A stretch of 64,000 nucleotides of DNA from Streptomyces pseudovenezuelae. GTDB lineage: Bacteria > Actinomycetota > Actinomycetes > Streptomycetales > Streptomycetaceae. The stretch is from NCBI RefSeq assembly GCF_001513955.1, contig NZ_KQ948151.1, forward strand, positions 245,479 through 309,478. The letters run 5' to 3'. The notes under the pieces were generated by a model, which made no database searches, was not told where the DNA came from, and was given only the letters and a program-made list of their open reading frames with translations. Both the position numbers and the translations under genes were made by a program. Below, one piece after another: positions 53,340-61,851 of this stretch (position 1 is its first letter; each line of letters begins with the position of its first letter).

Positions 53340-54664
53340 GCCGCGTACTGCTGCGCGGGGCGCAGGTCATCACGATGACGCCGGGCCACCCCGACGCCGA
53401 GCACGCCGATGTCCTCGTCGACGGCGACCGCATCGCCGACATCGGCGACACCATCGAGGCGCCCGACGCCGAAGTCGTCGACTTCTCCGGCCGTATCGTC
53501 ATCCCCGGCCTGGTCAACGCGCACCTGCACACCTGGCAGACCGCACTGCGCTCCGCAGGCGCCGACTGGACGCTGATGGAGTACCTCACCCACCTCCACG
53601 GCGAGTGCGTCGGGCACTACACCCCGGCCGACATGCACATCAGCAACCTCGCCGGCGCGCTGACCCAACTCGACTGCGGTACGACCACCGTGGGCGACTG
53701 GTGCCACAACGTCCTGTCGCCCGAGCACGCGGACGCGGCCGTGGAGGGTCTTGTCCAGGCCGGTGTCCGTGCCGTCTTCCTGCACGGGACGCCCTACCGC
53801 GCACCGAACATCCCCCACCCGCTCGCCGAGATCGACCGGCTGCTCGACGGGCCCGTGCGCGAACATGCCCTCCTCACCCTGGGCATGGCGCTCCAGGGGC
53901 CGCAGTACTCGTCCGTCGAGACCGCGGTGGCCGATTTCCGGGCCGGCGCGGAGCGCGGCCTCGTCGTCTCGATGCACCAGAGCGGCGGAGAACCCTCACC
54001 CGGCTGGGAAGCCGTGCGCGACGCCGGACTGTTCAGTCCTCTGACCAACATCGTGCACGGGATCGACCTCCCCGACGACTGGCTGAAGACGCTCATCGAA
54101 GCGGGCGTCACCTTCACCACCACCCCGGAGAACGAACTCGGCCAGGGACACGGCACACCCATCACCGGGTCCCTGCTGCGCCTGGACGCGGCGCCCTCCC
54201 TGGGGACCGACATCGACACCGCCGTACCCGGCAAGGTCCTCACCGCGGCCCGCATCGCCCTGGCCCACCAGCGCAGCCTGGACCACGCCCGGCACCGACA
54301 GGCGACCGGCATGCACGCCGGCACCGCCTCGGTCACCGCCAAACAGGCACTGGCCTGGGCCACGGTGGAAGGGGCGAAGGCGCTGGGCCTGGCCGACCGG
54401 GTGGGCCGGATCGAGGTGGGTATGCAGGCGGACCTGGTCGCCGTCGACGCCCGGGCACTCAACCTGTGGCCGGCCCACGACCCGGTCGCCACGGCCCTGC
54501 ACGCCGATATCGCCAACATCGAAGCGGTGATGGTCGCCGGCGTCTGGCGCAAGCGCGATCACGCGTTGCTCACGTCCCGGCTCGACGAGGTCAAGGACCA
54601 GCTCCGCGAGTCCGGAGAGCGGCTGCTGCGCAGCATCGGGCCCGCAGGCCCTCAGGACGCCTGA
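53336..54664 (+). CDS. Amidohydrolase (TrzA/AtzA-like, metal-dependent)
   Basis: 442-residue TIM-barrel hydrolase that deaminates or dechlorinates ring compounds or cleaves cyclic amides. Metal ligands: HxH in GLVNAHLHTWQTAL, His in LVVSMHQSGGEP, His in NIVHGIDLPDDW, Asp in SLGTDIDTAV. The C-terminal domain reads GRIEVGMQADLVAVDARALN. The usual CPxxN segment is replaced by TTPENELGQGHGTP. ATG at 53336 follows GAGGG and is coupled to the mini-ORF. Last gene of the operon. Confidence 0.9.
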   Translation: MSRVLLRGAQVITMTPGHPDAEHADVLVDGDRIADIGDTIEAPDAEVVDFSGRIVIPGLVNAHLHTWQTALRSAGADWTLMEYLTHLHGECVGHYTPADMHISNLAGALTQLDCGTTTVGDWCHNVLSPEHADAAVEGLVQAGVRAVFLHGTPYRAPNIPHPLAEIDRLLDGPVREHALLTLGMALQGPQYSSVETAVADFRAGAERGLVVSMHQSGGEPSPGWEAVRDAGLFSPLTNIVHGIDLPDDWLKTLIEAGVTFTTTPENELGQGHGTPITGSLLRLDAAPSLGTDIDTAVPGKVLTAARIALAHQRSLDHARHRQATGMHAGTASVTAKQALAWATVEGAKALGLADRVGRIEVGMQADLVAVDARALNLWPAHDPVATALHADIANIEAVMVAGVWRKRDHALLTSRLDEVKDQLRESGERLLRSIGPAGPQDA

Positions 54665-54687
54665 GCCGACGGCGCTTCCCGCGCCCC

Positions 54688-55543
54688 TCACTCGTGTGCG
54701 CTGAGTGCCCGGTGCTCGGCCAGCACGTCCAAGCCGAAGTCCGAGGTCAGGTCACGCCACACCGAGTGGGCGTGGTTGGCGTGGCGTTGGGTGTTGTCGT
54801 ACTCGATCAGGAGGCGGGGATCCCGCACCAGGTCGAGGGCGGTGTCGTAGGCATCGGCGAGGAACTCCGGTGCCCGTCCGGTGTAGAGGGCTACGAGCCG
54901 GCGCAGCAGGTGCCGCTGGTCTTGGCTCAGGTCGCGTCCGCTGATGCCTCTGGGTGGAATCGTGATGACCACGCGCGCGCGGTCGCTCTCGGTGTACCCG
55001 CTGCCCGCCTCCGCTCGGCGGTCGATGTCGTCGACGACCCGGTCCAGTTCGGGATCCTCGAACTCCCCCCCCCCGCCACATCCTGCATGAGCATCATCCT
55101 GTCGCGGAGGGGGGAAGCAGGGCTTGCCGGAGCTGGTCCGCGTCGAGGCTGCGGGCCAGTTGGCGCGCGGTGTCCTCGGGGCTCTGGAGGGGGTGCAGGG
55201 TGCCTCCGAGCAGTTCGGTCGTGGCGGGGTCGGCGCCGATGAAGCACGGGGTGGTGGAGACGAGCCGGCCGGCGACGACGAGGCGGCTCAGGGAGATGTG
55301 GTGGCCGCCGAGTCGCTAGGCCCAGATGCGATAGTCGGGCGGCCGAAGATCCGGAGCCCGTACAGGCCGGGGTCCCGTCCGCGCTGCCGGGCCCAGTGAA
55401 CACTCCACCCTTCGAGCTGGTCCAGGACGTTCTCCAGGCCCATTGGCCAGGACTCCGGCCACGAGATACACGACGGTACAGGCGAGACCGGCCCGCGCGG
55501 CGCCTACCGGGGCAGGGGTCAGGTGGTGGAACTCCGTGGACAT
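54688..55543 (-). pseudogene. DUF3500 protein gene, multiply disrupted
   Basis: The DUF3500 sequence can be followed only by changing frame several times. It starts at ATG 55543 with a good ribosome site (GGAGG), shifts near 55440 (ENVLDQLEGWSVHWARQR, GLYGLRIFGRP), shifts again near 55345, meets an in-frame TAG, then reads GHHISLSRLVVAGRLVSTTP and ADQLRQALLPP. Two C/G tracts follow, one of ten C at 55065-55074, where the frame changes to FEDPELDRVVDDIDRRAEAG and VVITIPPRGISGRDL to the stop. At least four lesions, two at homopolymers. Function of DUF3500 unknown. Confidence 0.7.
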
Positions 55544-55586
55544 CGGGCCTCCGAGGGGGCGGACAGGAGCCTGGGCGGGGAAGGGA

Positions 55587-56840
55587 TCAGAGGAAGGCGT
55601 GACCTTCGCCGCGGTAGGTCGGGACCTGCTCGACGATGTCGGCGCCCGACACCAGGTGGAGTGCGTTGACGCGTTCGCACAGTTCGCCCGCCTTGGCGTG
55701 GCGGAACCACACATGCTCCCCCAGCCGCAGTCCGTGCGCCGCGCTGCCCAGGACCGGGGTCTGAACTTCTCCCGCGCCTTCCCTGGGGTTCATCCGCAGC
55801 CCTCCGGGCCAGCTCAAGGTGGGCTGACGGTCCAGACCAGGGGGACCTGAAGCGATCCAGCCGCCGCCCAGCACGGTCGCGATCCGGGCGCTGGGGCGGC
55901 GTACGACGGACATGACGAAGTAGGCGGCGGGCCGGGGGCGGAAGTGCCGGTAGAAGTCGAACAGCCCCGGCCCGTACAGCCCCGACCCGGCACCGATCTC
56001 CGTGATGACGCCTTCGGCGGCGGTCTGCTCGATGGAGCCCGTGCCACCGCCGTTGACGAACTCCAGCGGTGCGACGGCCTCGACGGCTGCGACGGCGGCG
56101 GCACGCCGGTCGGCCAACTCGTGGGCGGACAGGCGCTGCATGGCGCGGATCGCGGCTCGCTTGAGGACGGATCCGGGCTGGTTGTCGCCGAGTCCGGCGA
56201 TCTGGCCCTCGTAGGACATGATCCCGGCCAGGTGGAATCCGGGGCGGTCCTGAATGGCGCGGGCGAGTGCCGCCGCCTGCCGCGGGGAGTGCACCGGGGA
56301 GCGGTACGGGCCCAAGTGGAGGCGGCCACCGACCAGTTCCAGGGAGGCATCGAGATCGATGCAGAGGCGGAGGGTGGGTCGGGAGGTGCCCACCACCTGG
56401 TCGATGAGGTCCAGCTGATCGATGGAGTCGATCATGAGGGTGATGCGGGAGGCCGCTTGCTCGTCCGCTGCGAGTCGCCTCAGCGCGGTGCGGTCCGTCG
56501 TCGGGTAGCCGATGACCACGTCCGGGTGCTCCTCGGCCAGCCACAGCGCCTCGGGCAGGGTGAAGGCGAGAATACCCCGGTATCCCGGCTGCTGGAGGGC
56601 CCGGCGGACCAGTGCCCGGCTGCGCACCGATTTGCTGGCCAGGCGGATGGTGGCCTTCCCGGCCGCCCGGCGGGCCAGATCCGCGGCGTTGGCGTCGAAG
56701 GCGTCGAGGTCCACCACGGCGAAGGGGGGATCCAGGTGCTCGGTCGCCTTGTTCAGTTGTGCCAGGCGGGCCTCGCTCGGGCCGGCATCAGGGAAGACGG
56801 CCTTTTTCACGTCCGGCCGGGACGGCACACGCGTACTCAC
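55587..56840 (-). CDS. PLP-dependent D-threonine aldolase/D-serine deaminase-like protein
   Basis: 417-residue fold-type III enzyme (alanine-racemase N-terminal barrel). PLP lysine lies in IRLASKSVRSRALVRRAL; barrel strands follow (ILAFTLPEALWLAEEH, FVNGGGTGSIEQTAAEG, EIGAGSGLYGPGLFDFY). The C-terminal domain carries LGEHVWFRHAKAGELCERVN, where His and Cys bind a metal in the D-threonine aldolase/DSD1 group. GTG at 56840 follows AAAAGG. It forms a minus-strand set with an SDR and an SMP-30 lactonase. Substrate unknown. Confidence 0.88.
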   Translation of the reverse strand: MSTRVPSRPDVKKAVFPDAGPSEARLAQLNKATEHLDPPFAVVDLDAFDANAADLARRAAGKATIRLASKSVRSRALVRRALQQPGYRGILAFTLPEALWLAEEHPDVVIGYPTTDRTALRRLAADEQAASRITLMIDSIDQLDLIDQVVGTSRPTLRLCIDLDASLELVGGRLHLGPYRSPVHSPRQAAALARAIQDRPGFHLAGIMSYEGQIAGLGDNQPGSVLKRAAIRAMQRLSAHELADRRAAAVAAVEAVAPLEFVNGGGTGSIEQTAAEGVITEIGAGSGLYGPGLFDFYRHFRPRPAAYFVMSVVRRPSARIATVLGGGWIASGPPGLDRQPTLSWPGGLRMNPREGAGEVQTPVLGSAAHGLRLGEHVWFRHAKAGELCERVNALHLVSGADIVEQVPTYRGEGHAFL

Positions 56841-56947
56841 ATCGGCACCTTTTCTGGAGAGTTCACCTCGTCGGCCACAGTGGTGGTGGTCGTTCGAAGC
56901 GAAGGTTTTCTGGGGTCAGTTGGATCGGCCGTGGGCGCCGGGGTCTC

Positions 56948-57784
56948 TCATCGGCCGGTCCCCGTCCCCGGGTGGGGCAGGAGGCGTTCCCGCTGCCGCA
57001 GGCCCCTGGCCTCGGCGATGGGGATGACACGGCGCATCAGCCGGGGGAAGACACCGGCGATACGCTGGACGCGGCCCGCGAGGGGCGGGAAGACCACCTC
57101 GACCGGTCTGGTGTCGATCGCGTCGACGACGGCCCCGGCGATCTGCTGCGGCGCGTAGGACTTCTCCGCGAAGGCGATGGCGCAGGCCGGATCGGCCCTT
57201 TCCTGCTCCAGCATGCCCGTCCGGGTGGACGGCGGATGGATGATGGTGAAGTCCAGCGGCCCGTCGCGCTCCTCGATGGCGACGCTGTGGTGGAAGGCCC
57301 GCAGGCCGTACTTCGTGGCGCAGTACGTGGCGTATCCGGGCAGCGGCAGGAACGAGGTCATGCTGCAGACGTTGATGATGTGACCGTGCCCTTGCGCGGT
57401 CATCCGTTCGAGCGCTGTGCAGACCCCGGTGATGGTGCCGAGCAGGTTCACCTCGACGATGTCGCGATGCTGCTGCCGGCTGAGGTCGCGGGTCACTCCC
57501 GTGTGGGTGATGCCCGCGTTGTTGACGAGTACGTCGACCTGGCCGAAGGCGGCGTCCGCCGTCTCGAAGGCTCTGGTCCAGCCTTCGGAGCTGCGAATGT
57601 CCAGCACGCAGGCGGCAGCTCGGGAACCGAGACTGCGGGCGCGGCTGACGACAGCCACTTCGTCGACGTCGGTCAGCATCACCCGGTGGCCGCGTGCGAC
57701 GGCGAGTTCCGCGACGGCGGCCCCGATGCCGTTGGCCGCGCCGGTCACGAGGACGACCTGCTTCTGCTCGGTTCTCGGGCCCAT
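56948..57784 (-). CDS. Short-chain dehydrogenase
   Basis: 278-residue SDR: cofactor motif VLVTGAANGIGAAVAELA, LVNNAG, catalytic Ser in NVCSMTSF and YxxxK in YATYCATKYGL, then IHPPSTRTGM. The last 50 residues form a C-terminal extension with basic and hydrophobic character. ATG at 57784 is nine bases from AAGGAG; an upstream GTG at 57790 is too close to it. Follows the SMP-30 gene by 82 bp. Confidence 0.9.
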   Translation of the reverse strand: MGPRTEQKQVVLVTGAANGIGAAVAELAVARGHRVMLTDVDEVAVVSRARSLGSRAAACVLDIRSSEGWTRAFETADAAFGQVDVLVNNAGITHTGVTRDLSRQQHRDIVEVNLLGTITGVCTALERMTAQGHGHIINVCSMTSFLPLPGYATYCATKYGLRAFHHSVAIEERDGPLDFTIIHPPSTRTGMLEQERADPACAIAFAEKSYAPQQIAGAVVDAIDTRPVEVVFPPLAGRVQRIAGVFPRLMRRVIPIAEARGLRQRERLLPHPGTGTGR

Positions 57785-57797
57785 GGCCACGGACTCC

Positions 57798-57855
57798 TTC
57801 GTTCATGTCGGGTCGGGTTCGCGCGCTTTCGTTCCTGTCAGGTCGGTTCGCGCGC
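57798..57855. repeat. Imperfect 28-bp direct repeat
   Basis: Two copies (57798-57826 and 57828-57855) beginning TTCGTTC and ending TTCGCGCGC, differing by two substitutions and one base of length. They occupy the gap between the SMP-30 and SDR genes. Confidence 0.5.
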
Positions 57856-57866
57856 CGTCGGATGCG

Positions 57867-58838
57867 TCACAGCCGCGCCATCTCGATGCGGCCGCCGTTG
57901 AGTTCGGCGGCGCGCAGGGGATCGTCCGTCGGTACGGTGGCGGCGAAGAGGGTGCGTCCGTCATGCCCGGCGACCAGGCAGCTGAGGGTGTGCCGGCTCG
58001 TCGCCACGCGGTCCAGGACACGGCCGCCCGCCGCCACCCGCACGCATTCGCCGCGCAGCGCGTTCGCCACCCAGATCGTCCGGCCGTCGGTGTGCCAGGC
58101 GATGCCGTCCGGTGCGACCGGTGACGCCGACCGCTTTGCCACGGCGGGGTGGTCGAGGAGCGCGGAGATCCTGCGGGTGAGGCGTCCGGGCAGCCCCGGA
58201 TGGTTCACCAGGCGCCACAGGACCGGTGAGATCAGCGCGGCCCAGGGCTGCGGGCGCGCGAGCGAGCCGTCGGCGTTGACGGGAAGGCGGGTGAGTCGCA
58301 TGGCGAGTGTCTCGGCCACCACCACCGCCGTGCCGTCGACCGTGAGGAGCATGCCGTTGGGAAACAGCAGCGGCTCCGTCAGACCGAGCAGGCTTCCGTC
58401 CGGAGCGAGGCAGGCGACCGGGGTTCTCGGGGGCCCGGGCGGCGCGTAGAGCAGAGAGTTCGGGTGTTCGCGCGTGAAGGCGTGGTAGTCGAACCCGAAG
58501 TTCCCGACGTAGGCCCGCCCCTGAGGGTCGACCAGCATGTCGTTGACCGGGCCGCCGACGATGTGGCGCAGATCGGCGTGCTCGACCAGCTCGCCGTCCG
58601 CTTCCCGCCGGTACACCCGGCCCTCGTCCATGGACACGACGAGCAGGCGACCGTCGGGAAGCCAGCCGAGCCCGCCGGCCCGGCCGGGAACCTTGAGGAC
58701 CGTCTCCGCCTCCCCGGTGCCGTCCCAGCGATGCACCGTGCCGTGCGCCAGATCGGAGAACCACAGAGCTCCCTCGTGCCAGCGCAGGCATTCCGGAACA
58801 CCGAGGCCGCTCAACGCGAGCACTGCCGTCGTCTTCAT
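57867..58838 (-). CDS. SMP-30/gluconolactonase-family lactonase
   Basis: 323-residue six-blade propeller hydrolase of lactones. Metal-site elements: Glu in GVPECLRWHEGALWFSD, Asn in GGPVNDMLVDPQGRAYVGN, Asn in LFPNGMLLTVDG and Asp in VAPDGIAWHTDG, all present. ATG at 58838 follows GAGGAG. First gene of the minus-strand set with SDR and PLP aldolase, divergent from aldehyde dehydrogenase, sharing its control region. Confidence 0.9.
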   Translation of the reverse strand: MKTTAVLALSGLGVPECLRWHEGALWFSDLAHGTVHRWDGTGEAETVLKVPGRAGGLGWLPDGRLLVVSMDEGRVYRREADGELVEHADLRHIVGGPVNDMLVDPQGRAYVGNFGFDYHAFTREHPNSLLYAPPGPPRTPVACLAPDGSLLGLTEPLLFPNGMLLTVDGTAVVVAETLAMRLTRLPVNADGSLARPQPWAALISPVLWRLVNHPGLPGRLTRRISALLDHPAVAKRSASPVAPDGIAWHTDGRTIWVANALRGECVRVAAGGRVLDRVATSRHTLSCLVAGHDGRTLFAATVPTDDPLRAAELNGGRIEMARL

Positions 58839-58895
58839 TCAGCCACTCCTCAAGTGACCGGCTGACGGGGCGCTTCTCCACCGCAACCAGAAGTT

Positions 58896-58943
58896 GGACG
58901 CTTGTACAGGACGCTTGACTTGTACGGGCGACCGTCTCATTCT
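58896..58943. promoter_or_regulatory. Divergent SMP-30/ALDH promoter with repeated motifs
   Basis: GGACGCTTG is repeated at 58896-58904 and 58909-58917; CTTGTAC at 58901-58907 and 58919-58925. A plus-strand promoter TTGACT (58915-58920), 17 bases, CATTCT (58938-58943) would serve ALDH. GACTTGTACGGGCGACCG (58917-58934) nearly recurs before the tetR gene at 61358-61375. Confidence 0.55.
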
Positions 58944-58980
58944 GGGTGAACTGAAGTCAACGTTCCGGCGGGAGTTTTTC

Positions 58981-60522
58981 GTGGCTGAAATACGCACCCT
59001 CACAGCAGACGGCGCTCCGGCCGACACGCACATAGCGGTGGACAATCCGGCCACCGGAGCGGTGGTCGGCCATGTCTCCGACGCGACGGCTCAGGAGGTG
59101 GCACAGGCGATCGCGCGGGCCCGGCGGGCGCAGCCGGACTGGGCGGCGCTGGATGCCCGCTCACGCGCGGAGTACTTCACGCGCGCCCGCCACTGGCTGC
59201 TCTCCCACCGCCAGGAGGTCACGGACCTCATCGTCGAGGAGAACGGCAAGACGCGGGAGGACGCGATAGTCGAGATCGTCTACTGCGCCGGCGCCTTCGC
59301 CCACTGGGCGAAGCGGGCGCGGCGGCTGCTCGCCGAGACGAGGATCCGCTCCCTGTCCCCGTTCGTGCTCGGGCGCAGCATGTACACCCGCCGGGTGCCG
59401 CTCGGGGTCGTCGGTGTGATCGGTCCGTGGAACAACCCGCTGCTCAACTCGTTCGGGGACGCCATCCCGGCTCTGGCCGCCGGCAACGCGGTCGTGCTCA
59501 AGCCCTCCGAGCACACACCGCTGACCGCGTTGCTCATGGAGCGCATGGCCCATGAGTGCGGCTGGCCCGAGGACGTCTTCCAGGTCGTCACCGGCGCGGG
59601 CGCCACCGGACAGGCACTGGTGGACACCGCGGACTTCGTCATGTTCACCGGATCGACGAAGACCGGCCGGCTGGTCGCGGCGAGGGCGGGTGAGCGGCTG
59701 ATCCCCTGCTCACTGGAGCTCGGCGGCAAGGACGCCCTCGTCGTGCTCGCCGACGCCTCCCTGGAACGGGCCGTGAACGTCACGATCCAGGGCGCCCTGT
59801 CCAACGGGGGCCAGATGTGCACCTCGGTGGAGCGCGTGTACGTGGAGGAGCCCGTCTACGACGCGTTCGTCGACCTGCTGCGGGAACGCTTCCAGCAGGT
59901 CACCTCGGGACAGCCGGGCGGGCTGGGCAGCGTCGACGTGGGAGCCATGACCTTCCCGCCCCAGTTGGCCACCGTCGAGGACCACGTCGACGACGCGGTA
60001 CGCAAGGGCGCACGCGTGCTCGTCGGAGGCCACCCCGCGCCCGGACCCGGCCGCTTCTTCACCCCCACGCTGCTCGTCGACGTCGACCACGGCATGAAGT
60101 GCATGCACGAGGAGACCTTCGGCCCCACGCTGCCGGTGATGAAGGTCGCGGACGCCGAGGAGGCCGTCCGTCTGGTCAACGACAGCTCCTACGGGCTCCA
60201 GGCCACGGTCATCGGAGCGAACACCAAACGCGCCCGACGCCTCGCGGAGCGGCTCCAGGCCGGCTGCGTCACCATCAACGACGCCCAGACCAACTACATG
60301 GCCCTCGGCCTGCCCATGGGCGGCTGGAAGGACTCCGGCCTCGGCGTCCGCCACGGCGCCGAGGGCATCCGCAAGTACACCAAGCTCCAGGCCGTCAGCA
60401 TCAACCGGTTCCCCCTGCGCCGGGACCTGCACATGATCCCGTACGACCCCTCGGCCTACCGCCTCATCCTGCGCCTGGTGGACTTCATGTACGGCACCCG
60501 CCGGCCTCATCGCAAGCAGTAG
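58981..60522 (+). CDS. NAD(P)-dependent aldehyde dehydrogenase
   Basis: 513-residue aldehyde dehydrogenase. Motifs: VGVIGPWNNPLLNSF, VLKPSEHTPLTA, FTGSTKTGRLVA, catalytic Glu in CSLELGGKDALVV, catalytic Cys in SNGGQMCTSVERVYVEE, and HEETFGPTLPVMKV. GTG at 58981 follows GGGAG at six bases. A C-terminal some 40 residues beyond the usual end carries hydrophobic patches (YRLILRLVDFMYG), as in membrane-associated ALDHs of long-chain or aromatic aldehydes. Divergent from the SMP-30-SDR-aldolase set; part of the second catabolic block. Confidence 0.93.
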   Translation: MAEIRTLTADGAPADTHIAVDNPATGAVVGHVSDATAQEVAQAIARARRAQPDWAALDARSRAEYFTRARHWLLSHRQEVTDLIVEENGKTREDAIVEIVYCAGAFAHWAKRARRLLAETRIRSLSPFVLGRSMYTRRVPLGVVGVIGPWNNPLLNSFGDAIPALAAGNAVVLKPSEHTPLTALLMERMAHECGWPEDVFQVVTGAGATGQALVDTADFVMFTGSTKTGRLVAARAGERLIPCSLELGGKDALVVLADASLERAVNVTIQGALSNGGQMCTSVERVYVEEPVYDAFVDLLRERFQQVTSGQPGGLGSVDVGAMTFPPQLATVEDHVDDAVRKGARVLVGGHPAPGPGRFFTPTLLVDVDHGMKCMHEETFGPTLPVMKVADAEEAVRLVNDSSYGLQATVIGANTKRARRLAERLQAGCVTINDAQTNYMALGLPMGGWKDSGLGVRHGAEGIRKYTKLQAVSINRFPLRRDLHMIPYDPSAYRLILRLVDFMYGTRRPHRKQ

Positions 60523-60540
60523 CGGATACCAGCCACCCAT

Positions 60541-60633
60541 CGGAATGCGAGAAGTCCGGCCCTCGGAATCCGAGAGATCCGGCCTCAAAAATACGAGAAG
60601 TCCGGCCCTCGGAAATGCGAGAGAGGGCCGGAC
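60541..60633. repeat. Tandem 23-bp repeats ending in a terminator hairpin
   Basis: Three 23-bp units (60541-60563, 60564-60586, 60587-60609), each with a GAGA(A/G)(G/A)TCCGGCC core, and a partial fourth. GTCCGGCCCTC (60600-60610) pairs exactly with 60623-60633 across a 12-base loop, forming a bidirectional terminator between the convergent ALDH and tetR genes. Earlier units could pair with the same right arm. Confidence 0.7.
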
Positions 60634-60688
60634 CTGAGATGGCGGCGCGGACCGGAACACGCCACCACCGAGAACTCCGAATCCGCAG

Positions 60689-61288
60689 CTATTCCTTCTT
60701 CTCGGCGAACGTCAGCAGGTGCTCGCCGGCCAGCCGCAGCACTTCGCGACTGTCCTCGCTGTTGCGGTCGACCAGCCAGCACAGGATGAGGCCGTCCAGC
60801 ACCGCGTTGAGATAGCGGGCGAGGACCGGAACAGGAACGGTCCAACGGATGCCGTCGATCTCGGCGGCCTCCCGAAGGAGCCCCTGGTGGACTTCCAGGT
60901 AGCCCTGGTACTGCCGGCGGGCCAGCTCCTCGAAGCCGGCCTGGCGCAAGGCGTAATGCGTGAGCTCATAGGTCACTTGGTGCTCTCCCGGACCGAGCTC
61001 CACTCCCTCCCAGAACGCGCCCAGGCTCTTGGAGACCCGCACACCGAGGTCGCCATCCTCCTGGAGGGCGCGCCGTGCCGCTTCGGCACTCCTGAAGGTG
61101 AAACGGGTGAGGACCTCCTGGAGGAGTTCCTCCCGAGAGCTGAAGCAGTAATGGAAAACGCCCAACGGCATCTTCGCTTCATTGACGATCGCGCGTGTGG
61201 TCGCTTTCGTCACTCCGTCGCGGACCATGACGCGGAAGGCCGCCGCGATCAGCTCTTCCCGTCGGTCCTTCGCCGCCATGCGAGCCAT
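60689..61288 (-). CDS. TetR-family regulator of the second catabolic block
   Basis: 199-residue repressor. HTH: RREELIAAAFRVMVRDGVTK, ATTRAIVNEAKMPLGVFHYC; the remaining helices form the ligand and dimer domain with a TetR_C-type end (LILCWLVDRNSEDSREVLRL). ATG at 61288. Its upstream region (61345-61375) has a -10 TATACT on the minus strand and the motif GACTTGGACGGACGACCA, nearly identical to one in the SMP-30/ALDH divergent promoter, so it probably controls itself and those genes. Confidence 0.9.
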   Translation of the reverse strand: MARMAAKDRREELIAAAFRVMVRDGVTKATTRAIVNEAKMPLGVFHYCFSSREELLQEVLTRFTFRSAEAARRALQEDGDLGVRVSKSLGAFWEGVELGPGEHQVTYELTHYALRQAGFEELARRQYQGYLEVHQGLLREAAEIDGIRWTVPVPVLARYLNAVLDGLILCWLVDRNSEDSREVLRLAGEHLLTFAEKKE

Positions 61289-61344
61289 GCAGACCGCTTT
61301 CTCCTGTGTGATCGAGTGCGTGATCGAGACGCGTATGCGCGCTT

Positions 61345-61375
61345 AGTATATAGCAGCGACTTGGACGGACGACCA
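61345..61375 (-). promoter_or_regulatory. tetR promoter with shared operator-like motif
   Basis: The -10 TATACT is the complement of 61345-61350. GACTTGGACGGACGACCA at 61358-61375 lies in the spacer/-35 area and matches 15 of 18 positions of 58917-58934. Confidence 0.5.
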
Positions 61376-61851
61376 ACATACGCCCGACGTTCCGCGCCTC
61401 CCGTCGAGACAGGGCTGCGTCCGGTGCCGCATCCACGCAAGTCACTGCACCCACGGACGCCATGCGGGCAGGGCGGCAGCGGTAGTCATGGAGGCGGGCT
61501 CGCGCGGCGAGAGGCCGAGTGCGCCCCGATCCACCCGACCCGGTCGTCGGCGTGCCGCCGCCACCACCGTCGCCGCCGTCACCCTCGCCCTCGCCGTCGC
61601 CGTCGCCGTCGAGATCTCGTGTACAGGCCACATAACCGCACGCGACCCCGCGGAACCCCTCCCCCGCCGAATACCTGTCGCACGAGCCTTGACACCCCCT
61701 CGCGCGACAGCAAAGAATTCCCGCTGCAAACACACGAGTGAAACGATTCAAAATTCGCCGTCCCCACGCGGCTCTCCTCATCACGCCTGTTCACGCCGGC
61801 ATTCAGGACGCCTGTCCGCCTCGCCCTCACCCATCGACAGTAGGAGCCCGC
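61376..61851. other. Gene-free stretch before the rhamnosidase
   Basis: About 475 bp without a supported gene. A (GCCGTC)-rich low-complexity segment lies around 61560-61610. The 3' end carries the rhamnosidase ribosome site TAGGAG (61841-61846). Confidence 0.4.
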
